This document shows, piece by piece, positions 1-8,449 of a DNA stretch of 49,148 nt. Source of the stretch: Bacillota bacterium (GTDB lineage Bacteria; Bacillota_A; Clostridia; Christensenellales; Aristaeellaceae); NCBI GenBank assembly GCA_023421735.1, contig JAEZSP010000045.1, forward strand, positions 1-49,148, read 5' to 3'. Position 1 is the first letter of the stretch; every line of letters starts with the position of its first letter. The notes beneath the pieces are model-generated. The model made no database searches, was not told the origin of the DNA, and worked only from the letters and a program-made list of their open reading frames with translations. A program made the position numbers and the translations under genes.

Positions 1-6
1 TAAAAC

Positions 7-43
7 AAAAAAAAGGGGAGCGCGGGGGGGGACCCCCCCGCGC
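7..43 (-). terminator. Intrinsic terminator after yajC
   Basis: On the minus strand a GC-only stem (arms 20-30 and 33-43, two-base loop) is followed, after a short C run, by a run of eight T (complement of 7-14). It lies about 65 nt past the yajC stop. The C run between stem and T tract is not ideal, but the element is a good candidate for the 3' end of the yajC transcript. Confidence 0.75.
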
Positions 44-106
44 GATCCGATCATTGATCCTGACGCCTTTCCCCCACAAATCAAGGGGTATGCGCGCTTC
101 AGCTTT

Positions 107-541
107 TTAGTTCGACAACTCCTGGTCGTTCTCAAGCGGTGCATCCTCAACGCTGCGAATGGCCCAGCGCGCGAGGACAACGGGCGCCTTATCGCCGCCC
201 ATGGCGAGGGTAATGGTATCGTTTTTCATGGCGGTGATGGTGCCGTAGATGCCGCCGATGGTGCAGATGCGATCGCCAACCTTGAGCGCGGAGAGCATGT
301 CCTTCACGGCCTTGTCCTTTTTGCGCTGGGGACGAATGAGGAGGAAGTAGAACACGGCGACCATGGCGACCATTATGACAATGGTGCTGATGCTGCCGCC
401 CAGACCGCCGGAGGCGGTGGTATCGCCCGCTACAGTGCCATCTGCTGCGGTCGTTCCCGTGGTATCGGAAGCGGCGGCCTGGGTGGCATCCTCTGCATAC
501 GCGACCGTAAGCATCTCATCCATGAAAAACTGATTTGTCAT
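107..541 (-). CDS. yajC: YajC, preprotein translocase accessory subunit
   Basis: YajC is a small single-pass membrane protein that associates with the SecDF part of the Sec translocon. The 144-residue product has one hydrophobic segment (about residues 51-69) followed directly by the family hallmark FFLLIRPQRKK-like basic stretch and a conserved beta-rich C-terminal domain with GDRICTIGGIYG. An AAGGAG site 7 nt before the ATG fixes the start. Odd: most YajC proteins begin almost at the membrane helix, whereas this one carries about 50 residues of Ala/Thr/Gly/Asp-rich, low-complexity sequence first. Neighbour tgt upstream on the same strand is the usual context. It has its own promoter at 580-608. 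Confidence 0.93.
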   Translation of the reverse strand: MTNQFFMDEMLTVAYAEDATQAAASDTTGTTAADGTVAGDTTASGGLGGSISTIVIMVAMVAVFYFLLIRPQRKKDKAVKDMLSALKVGDRICTIGGIYGTITAMKNDTITLAMGGDKAPVVLARWAIRSVEDAPLENDQELSN

Positions 542-579
542 TTGAAAGCTCCTTTATTAACTGATTCTACATATTCCCT

Positions 580-608
580 ATTATAACCGACCCACGGGCG
601 AAAAACAA
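580..608 (-). promoter_or_regulatory. Sigma-A type promoter of yajC
   Basis: Minus strand TTGTTT (603-608), 17-nt spacer, TATAAT (580-585), about 40 nt before the yajC ATG. It lies in the 118-nt gap between tgt and yajC, so yajC can be transcribed apart from tgt. Confidence 0.7.
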
Positions 609-659
609 CTTTGTGTCCGCGAAAAACGCGAACACGATTGTTAATTTTATCAAGCGCAT

Positions 660-1821
<1,162 letters not shown>

Positions 1822-1835
1822 ATTCTATTATGCCC

Positions 1836-2312
1836 CTATCGGGCCGAGCGCTTTCTCCGGATGACGGCAGCTGCCCCCATCATGGAAAGAAGTCCCGCCA
1901 TCAAAAGCGCCACGGGCAGTATCCCAAGCGTATCGTCCCCGGATTTCGGCAGCGCCTTTTCAATGACGCGCACGGAGAAATCCATGGAGAGGAGCATCTT
2001 TCCTCCGTCGTCGAATGCCTCCATCCGATATGTGCCCGCGTCCTCGGGCGTTGCAGCATCGATGGAATAGACGCTCTCGTTCGCGCCCGCAATGGCGGCG
2101 CCGTTGAAATACCACAGGTAAGAAGACGGCGAGACGCCATCGATCTGCACGTCGATGGATAGATCTTCGCCCTCGTTGATGATCGAGTCCTGTGCGGTTC
2201 TGGATACCTTCATCACCACAGTCGCGGTGAGGGCCTGCGCGGCGCCACCGACCGATGAGAGAATCATCAGCACGCAAAGCGCAACGATCGTCCGTCTGAA
2301 CCCTACTGACAC
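1836..2312 (-). CDS. Sortase-anchored Ig-like surface protein
   Basis: A predicted cell-wall-attached protein of 158 residues. Reading from a GTG at 2312 (GGGGGAGG eight bases upstream) gives MSVGFRR, a clean hydrophobic signal peptide ending near AQA, then one immunoglobulin-like domain: 'LWYFNG' and 'DAGTYRMEA' match the W and the DxGxY signatures of I-set/V-set folds. The C terminus has a complete sorting signal: LPKSG, an alanine/leucine-rich hydrophobic stretch and a basic RRKRSAR tail. LPKSG is an LPxTG variant with Ser in the fourth position. No sortase gene lies in the window. The longer in-frame ATG at 2375 would overlap the promoter and spoil the signal peptide. The ligand is unknown. 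Confidence 0.78.
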   Translation of the reverse strand: MSVGFRRTIVALCVLMILSSVGGAAQALTATVVMKVSRTAQDSIINEGEDLSIDVQIDGVSPSSYLWYFNGAAIAGANESVYSIDAATPEDAGTYRMEAFDDGGKMLLSMDFSVRVIEKALPKSGDDTLGILPVALLMAGLLSMMGAAAVIRRKRSAR

Positions 2313-2363
2313 GATTTCATCCTCCCCCATGGATGTCCCAATTAACACCCATATACTGCGCTT

Positions 2364-2392
2364 ATTGTATCTCAAATGCGATGCGATTTCAA
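2364..2392 (-). promoter_or_regulatory. Sigma-A type promoter of the Ig-like gene
   Basis: Minus strand TTGAAA (2387-2392), 17-nt spacer, TACAAT (2364-2369), giving a leader of roughly 45 nt to the GTG start at 2312. The surrounding 2375-2519 gap is AT-rich compared with the genes and holds no other feature I can support. Confidence 0.65.
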
Positions 2393-2519
2393 TAACACAT
2401 ACGATAACATATATTTTTTGACTTATTGCGGTAATAGTTCGAAAAAATTGCTTCGTATAAACACAATTAATTCGTCATCTTTGCAACCAATTCGACCAAT
2501 TAGACATTTATTCGCCCTC

Positions 2520-2915
2520 TTATGCACTTTTTCTCGATGGTCTCAGGTTGGCAAACACCACGCCGGCTGTTGCACCGGCCGCAATGGCAATTAACAATTC
2601 TCCCAAAAGTTCCGGCACGCGGAAACTGTTGTCGCCCAGAAGCGCGTACATACAGTAACCAACGACCGCGTAAACCGCGCCGATGCCCGCGCCCGTCACA
2701 AGTCCGCGCTCGCCCCCGCGCCCCACGCCCAGATAAGCGCCGAGGGCCACGGCCGCGATTTTCAATATCTGGTTCAATACCTTCAGCATGGCGTCCGACA
2801 TGCCGATGAATATGATCGCTGCCGAGAGGATCAGCATGCCGATCAACGTAATCGCCGCCGCCACGAGCACGCCCCGCATCAGCGCGCGCGCAGCCAGCCC
2901 CCTTCGCCTTTTCAT
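2520..2915 (-). CDS. TIGR04086-family membrane protein
   Basis: A 131-residue integral membrane protein with four hydrophobic segments (about residues 14-38, 46-62, 70-91 and 103-122). Length, topology and position beside the yajC/tgt cluster match the TIGR04086 (YrzE-like) family of Bacillota, whose function is not established. A GGAGGTG five bases before the ATG supports the start. It is separated from the next minus-strand gene by 145 bp that contains that gene's promoter, so co-transcription is uncertain. Confidence 0.75.
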   Translation of the reverse strand: MKRRRGLAARALMRGVLVAAAITLIGMLILSAAIIFIGMSDAMLKVLNQILKIAAVALGAYLGVGRGGERGLVTGAGIGAVYAVVGYCMYALLGDNSFRVPELLGELLIAIAAGATAGVVFANLRPSRKSA

Positions 2916-2965
2916 AACAGCACCTCCATGGGGAATGGTATGCGTGCCGGGAGATATGTATGCCG

Positions 2966-2994
2966 TTTACGGGCGGACGTAGCTGTGGTAAAAT
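2966..2994 (+). promoter_or_regulatory. Promoter giving a near-leaderless nuclease transcript
   Basis: TTTACG (2966-2971), 17-nt spacer, TAAAAT (2989-2994). The -10 ends only six bases before the ATG at 3001 and no Shine-Dalgarno is visible, so the expected transcription start is at or next to the start codon. Confidence 0.6.
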
Positions 2995-3000
2995 ACACAT

Positions 3001-3372
3001 ATGAATCAATCATTGCCGCGCATTCTCCGCGCGCTCGAAGCCGTGCGCGCACCCGCGCAACCGGGCGAGTATGACCTTCATTCCCTGATCGAAACCGCGC
3101 TTTCCCGCGCGGAGATTTCCTGCGCCCATGAATGTAAACTTGCGCCGCGCTGCCGGATCGATTTTCTCGCCGGGCGCGTGGGCATCGAGGTAAAAAAGGG
3201 CCGCCCCGACCGAAATGCGCTTCTCCGGCAGATTGCGCGCTATCTGGCTTCCAATGAGCTTGACGCGCTGATCGTCGTCACGCAGCGCGCCGTGTCGCTG
3301 CCAGAGGCGATCGGCGGGAAGCCTGTCCGGCTTGTCTCCCTCAACCGGCTGTGGGGGGTGGCGCTTCCATGA
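3001..3372 (+). CDS. Small PD-(D/E)XK-fold nuclease-like protein
   Basis: A 123-residue protein with the core of the PD-(D/E)XK nuclease superfamily: a helix with Glu31, then Asp54 in a beta strand (RIDFL), Glu63 and Lys65 in the next strand (GIEVKKG), and a following helix with Gln77, then an ALIVVT strand. These fit the metal-binding D, ExK and Q motifs. The protein is just the catalytic core with no obvious DNA-recognition domain. It overlaps the SNF2 helicase gene by four bases (ATGA), which argues for coupled translation and joint action. Similar small nucleases beside SNF2 helicases occur in phages and defence islands (general knowledge), but no phage genes are nearby. The start has no SD; see the promoter entry. 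Substrate unknown. Confidence 0.72.
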   Translation: MNQSLPRILRALEAVRAPAQPGEYDLHSLIETALSRAEISCAHECKLAPRCRIDFLAGRVGIEVKKGRPDRNALLRQIARYLASNELDALIVVTQRAVSLPEAIGGKPVRLVSLNRLWGVALP

Positions 3373-5096
3373 GTGAATACCCGGCCTATCTGCGCGACGC
3401 GCCGCCGGACGCGCGCACATACGGCGTCCTGTCCTACAATCGGCGCGCGAAGTGCTGGACGATCAAGGCGGAGCCGTGCGTGACCGAACTTGCGAAGCGG
3501 CTGTTTCCCGGCTGCGACGGCCACGGACGCGGCGAGGCGCGCTTCACCGCGCATCGGCGGATCATCGGCGAGCTCAACTGGCTGATGCTGCGCTATCCGC
3601 TTACGGTCGCGGACCGCGACCGCGACCGCTGGGATCGGGCGCTCCTCGATGCCCGCGCATACGCCGAACGCCGCGAACGCGCGCTGCAAATGCCGGAAAC
3701 CGCCGAGCCGCCGGCCGGCACCTTCTCCGGCTCCCTGCTCCCCTTTCAAAAGCAGGGGCTGAGCTTTCTCCTCGGCGCCAGGCGTTGCCTGCTCGCGGAC
3801 GAGATGGGCCTTGGGAAGACGGTGCAAGCACTTTCCTTTCTGGCGACCACGGCCGCGTATCCGGCGATCCTGATCGTGCCGCCCCATCTCGTGCGGAACT
3901 GGCAGCGGGAAATCGCGCGGTTTCTGCCCGGCGCGCCGCGCGTACACGTCGTCAAGGGACTGACGCCCTATCAACTTCCCGAGGCGGACATCTACATCGC
4001 CCATTATCTCATTTTGCGCGGTTGGAAGGAGGTCCTGCCCGCGTTCGGCTTCAAAACAGCGGTATTTGACGAGATTCAGGAATTGCGCAGAAACGGTACC
4101 GGGAAGTATTCTGCGGCAAGCCTCATCTCCGAAGCGTGCGAAAACGTGATCGGGCTGTCCGGCACGCCGATCTACAACAACGGCGGCGAAATCTGGAATG
4201 TGGTCAACATCCTCGACTTCCACTTCCTGGGCGACTGGGAGTCCTTTACGCGCGAATGGTGCTATGCGTACCGCTCGGACGTCGTCGCAAAGCCAGATCT
4301 TCTGGGCGCGCATTTGCGCCGGGAAGGGCTGATGCTGCGCAGGCTCAAAAATGACGTTCTGGCGGAACTTCGGCCCAAGCGTCGGCTGGTGCAGGAGATC
4401 GACTGGGACGACAAGGTTTATCGGACGCTCATGGCGCCCGTCGAAGAGCAGCTCAGGCGCCTTCACGCGACCGACGACCCGGCGCGCCGCGCGCTCATTG
4501 AGGACGACATCTGCCAGCGTGAACGGCAGGCGACCGGCATCGCGAAGGCGCCCTATGTCGCGGCATTTGTCAAGGCGCTCGTCGAATCCGGCGAAAAGGT
4601 GCTCCTCATGGCGCACCACCACGCGGTCATGGATGTCTACAAGGCCGACCTCAAATCCCAAAAGCCGCGCTTTATTACAGGGCGCGAGACCGACAGGCAG
4701 AAGGACGACGCCGCGCGCCAATTCATGGCAGGCGAAACAAACCTCCTCTGTCTTTCCCTGCGTTCCGCCAGCGGGCTGAACCTCCAGCGCGCCTCCTGCG
4801 TGGTCTTTGGCGAACTCGACTGGTCGCCCGCCGTCCATTCGCAGGCGGAGGATCGCGCCCACCGCATCGGACAGCAGGATTCCCTGCTCTGCTACTACCT
4901 CGTCTCCCCGCGCGGCTCCGACCGCGACATGCAGGACGCCCTCGGCCTCAAGGTCAGCCAGTTCGTCTCCATCATGGGCGATTCCGAACCCGATCGCGAT
5001 ACCCGTGATTTCCTTCAGTCCGAGGCGCGCGAACGCATCCACGAGCTGGTTCAGCGGGTAGAGCGGGAGAACGCGGGTGTTGCGCCTCAAACATAA
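3369..5096 (+). CDS. SNF2-family helicase/translocase
   Basis: A 575-residue SF2 ATPase of the SNF2 group. Motif I ADEMGLGKT has Lys at about residue 150, motif II is FDEIQ (Asp near 234), motif III GLSGTP follows, and the second lobe ends in motifs V-VI with SASGLNLQ and QAEDRAHRIGQ (about 491-501). About 115 residues precede the ATPase core and may recognise DNA. 'DEIQ' replaces the more usual DEAH. SNF2 proteins translocate along duplex DNA rather than unwind it. The ATG at 3369 overlaps the nuclease stop; an in-frame start at 3351 has no SD and would lengthen the overlap. With the upstream nuclease this makes a two-gene nuclease-translocase unit followed by a hairpin. A defence or repair role is inference. 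Confidence 0.88.
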   Translation: MSEYPAYLRDAPPDARTYGVLSYNRRAKCWTIKAEPCVTELAKRLFPGCDGHGRGEARFTAHRRIIGELNWLMLRYPLTVADRDRDRWDRALLDARAYAERRERALQMPETAEPPAGTFSGSLLPFQKQGLSFLLGARRCLLADEMGLGKTVQALSFLATTAAYPAILIVPPHLVRNWQREIARFLPGAPRVHVVKGLTPYQLPEADIYIAHYLILRGWKEVLPAFGFKTAVFDEIQELRRNGTGKYSAASLISEACENVIGLSGTPIYNNGGEIWNVVNILDFHFLGDWESFTREWCYAYRSDVVAKPDLLGAHLRREGLMLRRLKNDVLAELRPKRRLVQEIDWDDKVYRTLMAPVEEQLRRLHATDDPARRALIEDDICQRERQATGIAKAPYVAAFVKALVESGEKVLLMAHHHAVMDVYKADLKSQKPRFITGRETDRQKDDAARQFMAGETNLLCLSLRSASGLNLQRASCVVFGELDWSPAVHSQAEDRAHRIGQQDSLLCYYLVSPRGSDRDMQDALGLKVSQFVSIMGDSEPDRDTRDFLQSEARERIHELVQRVERENAGVAPQT

Positions 5097-5098
5097 TA

Positions 5099-5126
5099 CG
5101 TCCGTCCGGGCATGCCCGGACGGACG
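5099..5126. terminator. Hairpin between convergent helicase and pepC genes
   Basis: Perfect 12-bp inverted repeat with a CATG loop, located three bases past the helicase stop and 25 bases past the pepC stop. No long T run follows on either strand, so it may act as a weak bidirectional terminator or a 3' stabiliser. Its core resembles the hairpins at 10700-10725 and 44543-44572. Confidence 0.6.
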
Positions 5127-5150
5127 ATAAATGATCGTGGGTTCCTCGCG

Positions 5151-6470
5151 TTATGCCAGAGAGCCCATGGGATCCCAGGGCTTGAGGTGGATCGGCTCCT
5201 GTTCGAACATGGCCTTCTGTTCGGCGGAGAGATACTTTTTATGGACGACGACCTGATAGTTGAACGCGTCGAACCACTCGTCGGTCATGATATAGTAGCC
5301 GTCCTGCCCGGACTTATCGCCCCAGCTGTTCTCGACCTTCCAGCGATTGGGCTTGCCGTCGACGAGATTCACGCCGAGGAAGACCATGGCATGGGTCATG
5401 AGCGACTCGCCGTAATCGAGGCGTCCCGCCTTGTCGAGGCCAAACCGGATGCCCAGCAGGTTCTCATAATCGAAGGTCTTCATGCCCATGAGTCCGTAAT
5501 CGCGGAGCAGCCGCTGGCCAACGTCGCAGCCGAACCAGACGGGTTCGCCGTCCTGCAGCTGTGCGATCGCAAGCGCGCGCATGTCGTCGGAGGGAAGGTT
5601 GAGGTATTTCACCGGGCGGCCGCCCACGACGTTGCCGAGGTAATCGACGGTGAACGTCTTATGATACGGCTTGTCGGCGGTCGGCGCGTTGATGATGGAA
5701 ATATAGTCCTGCAGCGCCAAGCCGACGTACTTGTCGAAAAATGCCTTCGGCGTGATGTCCGCATCGCGGTGGAAATTTTTGTCCTTGTCGCGGCACTCGA
5801 ATGTGAATGTCTTCGGCGGCTCGCCAAGGGACATGACGAGAATGCGGTAGATTTCACCGAGCATCTCTTTTTTGATGGGCTGGACATCCTTGCCCGCAAC
5901 GACAGCCTCACGCAGAATCTTGGCATCCTCGCGCAGCTTCAGCGTGATCAGCGATACCATGGCCCGGGTCTGTGAGGACTGAAAGGTTTCGGGCATGGCA
6001 TATTTGGGCACACAGCCGTACTTGTCGGCGATGGCGCAATACATGTCCCACTGTCCGCCGTCGCCCTCGGGCGCGGAGAGGAGGTGTGCGATGAGCCGGG
6101 AATCCCGGGCCTCGTCGGCGGTCTCGATGATACTGTCAAGGAAGAAATTGGCCTTTTCGAGCTTATCCCAGAACATCTGATAGTTCTGCGAGAGTTCGAA
6201 GGTCTCAAGGTTCAGTTTTTGCATCACCTGGAAGCGCATGCAGTTGAGGGCCGCGAACAGCCAACAGCGTCCGGACTGCATCTGATTGGTGATCTTGCCG
6301 GTCTCGATCTCGATGGAGAACGTCATCGGGTTATCGATCTTTTCCTGCTGGTTCTCGGCGGCAGCGGCGAGTCCATTTTTGACGACTGCGTGCATGCCCA
6401 CCAAATTCTTCGCGTCGGAATTAAACGATTTGGAAAAGCCCTCGATCATCTCGTATGTGATTTCACTCAT
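5151..6470 (-). CDS. pepC: Aminopeptidase C / bleomycin hydrolase (peptidase C1B)
   Basis: A cytoplasmic papain-fold cysteine aminopeptidase that trims peptides. The 439-residue length is normal for the family. The catalytic triad is visible: Cys69 in QSGRCWLFA, His in the THAMVFLGVN segment and Asn in WKVENSWGD. In characterised homologues the enzyme is a barrel-shaped hexamer whose C terminus reaches the active site and sets aminopeptidase specificity. An AAGGAG eight bases upstream supports the ATG. It has its own promoter (6499-6528), divergent from the small membrane-protein gene. Peptide nutrition or turnover is the likely role. Confidence 0.95.
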   Translation of the reverse strand: MSEITYEMIEGFSKSFNSDAKNLVGMHAVVKNGLAAAAENQQEKIDNPMTFSIEIETGKITNQMQSGRCWLFAALNCMRFQVMQKLNLETFELSQNYQMFWDKLEKANFFLDSIIETADEARDSRLIAHLLSAPEGDGGQWDMYCAIADKYGCVPKYAMPETFQSSQTRAMVSLITLKLREDAKILREAVVAGKDVQPIKKEMLGEIYRILVMSLGEPPKTFTFECRDKDKNFHRDADITPKAFFDKYVGLALQDYISIINAPTADKPYHKTFTVDYLGNVVGGRPVKYLNLPSDDMRALAIAQLQDGEPVWFGCDVGQRLLRDYGLMGMKTFDYENLLGIRFGLDKAGRLDYGESLMTHAMVFLGVNLVDGKPNRWKVENSWGDKSGQDGYYIMTDEWFDAFNYQVVVHKKYLSAEQKAMFEQEPIHLKPWDPMGSLA

Positions 6471-6498
6471 GCTTTCATCTCCTTCGTGTGCTTCTCTG

Positions 6499-6528
6499 AT
6501 TTTACACCTGATATGCCAATTATGTCAA
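6499..6528 (-). promoter_or_regulatory. Sigma-A type promoter of pepC
   Basis: Minus strand TTGACA (6523-6528), 18-nt spacer, TAAAAT (6499-6504), about 28 nt before the pepC ATG. Confidence 0.7.
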
Positions 6529-6552
6529 CATTTCAAAAATCCCGAACATCCC

Positions 6553-6581
6553 TTTACGCGGACTGCGAATGAATGTATAAT
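6553..6581 (+). promoter_or_regulatory. Promoter of the small membrane-protein gene
   Basis: TTTACG (6553-6558), 17-nt spacer, TATAAT (6576-6581). A second TATAAT lies at 6587-6592. It is divergent from the pepC promoter, the two -35 boxes being 24 bp apart. Confidence 0.65.
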
Positions 6582-6611
6582 TATGATATAATTAAATTAG
6601 GAGGCCACAAT

Positions 6612-6872
6612 ATGAGCCGCACAGATGACATGCCCAGGAAAAGAGGCATCTCCGTTCTCAACTGGATTGGAACGCTCATTCTCACCGGCATTCCGGGCGT
6701 GAACATCATCGCCCTCGTTTTGTTTGCCACCTTGGGAAAATCTCGCTCGAAGCGCACGTTTGCGGGCGCAATGCTCATTTTGATGGCGATTGGCGTGGTT
6801 TTATCTTCCGCCGCGTTCCTGATTTTCGGTGATCAGCTTACCGATTTTGCGCAGAAACTCTCCGCGCAATAA
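6612..6872 (+). CDS. Small two-helix membrane protein, function unknown
   Basis: An 86-residue protein with two hydrophobic segments (about residues 17-37 and 48-70) joined by a short basic loop (GKSRSKR) and a basic N terminus. I do not recognise a family. AGGAGG seven bases before the ATG at 6612 fixes the start; an in-frame ATG at 6573 lies within the promoter. It stands alone: its own promoter upstream and a strong UUCG-loop terminator 12 bp after its stop make a monocistronic unit. Confidence 0.7.
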   Translation: MSRTDDMPRKRGISVLNWIGTLILTGIPGVNIIALVLFATLGKSRSKRTFAGAMLILMAIGVVLSSAAFLIFGDQLTDFAQKLSAQ

Positions 6873-6884
6873 TCTCATGTCCTT

Positions 6885-6904
6885 GCCGCTTCGGCGGCTT
6901 TTTT
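6885..6904 (+). terminator. Intrinsic terminator with UUCG tetraloop
   Basis: GCCGC-TTCG-GCGGC hairpin (6885-6898) followed by T6. A textbook rho-independent terminator with a very stable UUCG loop, ending the small membrane-protein transcript. Confidence 0.88.
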
Positions 6905-6926
6905 GATATCGGAAGGGAGTGTCAAT

Positions 6927-8315
6927 ATGTTCGCATTTGCCAAATCCCCGGAGGAGGTGGGTCTGTCCTCCGCGTCCCTCTTGCAGTACCTGGACGACGT
7001 CGAAAAGCGCGGGCTGCACATGCACGCCGTGACGGTTCTGCGGCACGGCAAAATTGCCGCGCAATTCGTCTGGAAGCCCTATCGCGCGGATGAACCGCAC
7101 ATGCTCTTTTCCCTGTCGAAGAGCTTCACCTCCTGCGCGGCGGGCTTTGCCGTTGCGGAGGGACTTCTTCACTACGAGGATAAAATCATCGATCTTCTGC
7201 CCGACAAAGCGCCGGAAAACCCGTCCGATTTGCTTTCGAAGGTCACAATCGCCCATCTTTTGATGATGGGCAGCGGACTCGCGCCGGAATCGGACAGTCA
7301 CGAAAGCGACGACTGGGCGCGGGACGTGCTCGCCCAGCCCGTGCAGTTTGAGCCGGGAACGCACTTTCATTACAACTCCCACGGCACATATCTCGTGTCG
7401 GCAGCCATACAGCGCGTCACCGGCATGACCGTGCGCGATTATCTCATGCCCCGGCTGTTCGCGCCGCTCGGAATCGAGAAGCCGCATTTCGACAGTTGCC
7501 CGGAGGGCATCAACTGCGGCGGTTGGGGCCTGCATCTTTCCTGCGAATCCATCGCAAAGTTCGGTCAGTTGCTGCTCCAGAAGGGCATGTGGGCAGGCAG
7601 GCGCATCCTGCCGGAGGGCTGGGTCGAACTGGCGGGCACGAAGCACATCGAAAATGACGGCGGCAAGCCCGACCCGGACAACGAGTGGGCGCAGGGCTAC
7701 GGCTACCAGTTCTGGCGCGCACGCGGCGGACGGTTCCGGGGTGACGGTGCGTTCGGGCAGATCTGCATGGTGGACGAAGCGCGCGACATGGTGGTCGCCG
7801 CGACGGCGGGCGTCTCCCACATGGCGGGCGAAATGCGCGCCATGGCGGATCATATATTCCCCGCCGCAGAGGCGGCACCCGGCACCGAGGCCGAACAGGC
7901 CAAACTCGTCGCGCGTGCGGCAGCCCTCGCGCATCCCTTCCCTGCCGATTCGGGCATCGGCGCAAAGCCGGAAGGCACCTATGTCCGCACGGACGGCAAG
8001 GAAACCATCACGTTCACCTATTTGGACAACGGCGTTCTTCATCTCACGGGCGAATCCGAAAATGGCCCCACCGACGCGCTCTTTGGACGCGGCGCAGCGG
8101 TCGCATCCGAAGCGCCGGAAAACCCCTTTACCTCCACCGAGCAGCCGGCGCTCGGCGCGTGGGGGCGCGCGGACGACAAATTCTATATTGCCTGCCGACT
8201 CCCACGCGCGCCCTTCTTTCTCGAGGCCACCTACGCAGTCGACGGTGATACCCTCGAGGCGGTCGTCACAACCGTACAGGAGAGGAATGGGAAGTACACA
8301 TATCGGCGGGGATGA
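6927..8315 (+). CDS. Serine hydrolase, beta-lactamase (class C/EstB) fold
   Basis: A 462-residue member of the beta-lactamase-related serine hydrolases (Pfam Beta-lactamase). The catalytic SxxK is visible as Ser62-Leu-Ser-Lys65, and the second motif is HYNSHG, where class C enzymes have YxN. No signal peptide is present, so a cytoplasmic esterase or peptidase is more likely than a secreted beta-lactamase. After the catalytic domain (to about residue 300) there is a roughly 150-residue C-terminal domain, as in several esterases and D-aminopeptidases of this fold. An AAGGGAG seven bases before the ATG supports the start; an earlier in-frame ATA/ATG region at 6903 has no SD. Substrate cannot be told from sequence. 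Confidence 0.85.
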   Translation: MFAFAKSPEEVGLSSASLLQYLDDVEKRGLHMHAVTVLRHGKIAAQFVWKPYRADEPHMLFSLSKSFTSCAAGFAVAEGLLHYEDKIIDLLPDKAPENPSDLLSKVTIAHLLMMGSGLAPESDSHESDDWARDVLAQPVQFEPGTHFHYNSHGTYLVSAAIQRVTGMTVRDYLMPRLFAPLGIEKPHFDSCPEGINCGGWGLHLSCESIAKFGQLLLQKGMWAGRRILPEGWVELAGTKHIENDGGKPDPDNEWAQGYGYQFWRARGGRFRGDGAFGQICMVDEARDMVVAATAGVSHMAGEMRAMADHIFPAAEAAPGTEAEQAKLVARAAALAHPFPADSGIGAKPEGTYVRTDGKETITFTYLDNGVLHLTGESENGPTDALFGRGAAVASEAPENPFTSTEQPALGAWGRADDKFYIACRLPRAPFFLEATYAVDGDTLEAVVTTVQERNGKYTYRRG

Positions 8316-8392
8316 CGGTCGAACGGCAACGGGCGGCGTTGATCTGCCAACACCGCGAAGGACAGGGAGCCGCGGGGCGGTGCCCCCTGCCG

Positions 8393-8421
8393 TTGCTTTC
8401 CCTGCGGATGCGTTGTATAAT
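8393..8421 (+). promoter_or_regulatory. Promoter of the DUF362 gene
   Basis: TTGCTT (8393-8398), 17-nt spacer, TATAAT (8416-8421). The transcript would begin about 20 nt before the ATG and include the GGAG site at 8438-8441. Confidence 0.68.
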
Positions 8422-8449
8422 GAGGCATCGTTGAATTGGAGTTGATTGG

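Noticed and set aside
3240..5090. Long minus-strand frame opposite the helicase gene, and similar long antisense frames at 6801-8468, 9614-10600 and 40354-41553
   Set aside because: They are His/Arg-rich or low-complexity products of GC-rich codon bias, lack SD sites and family motifs, and lie opposite genes with clear domains.
6524..6560. Third copy of the MITE-like end near CAAAAATCCCGAACATCCC
   Set aside because: Similarity covers only about ten bases, with no opposing end, and it overlaps two ordinary promoters.
6927..8315. Secreted beta-lactamase giving drug resistance
   Set aside because: No signal peptide and a non-standard second motif; esterase or peptidase of the same fold is more likely.
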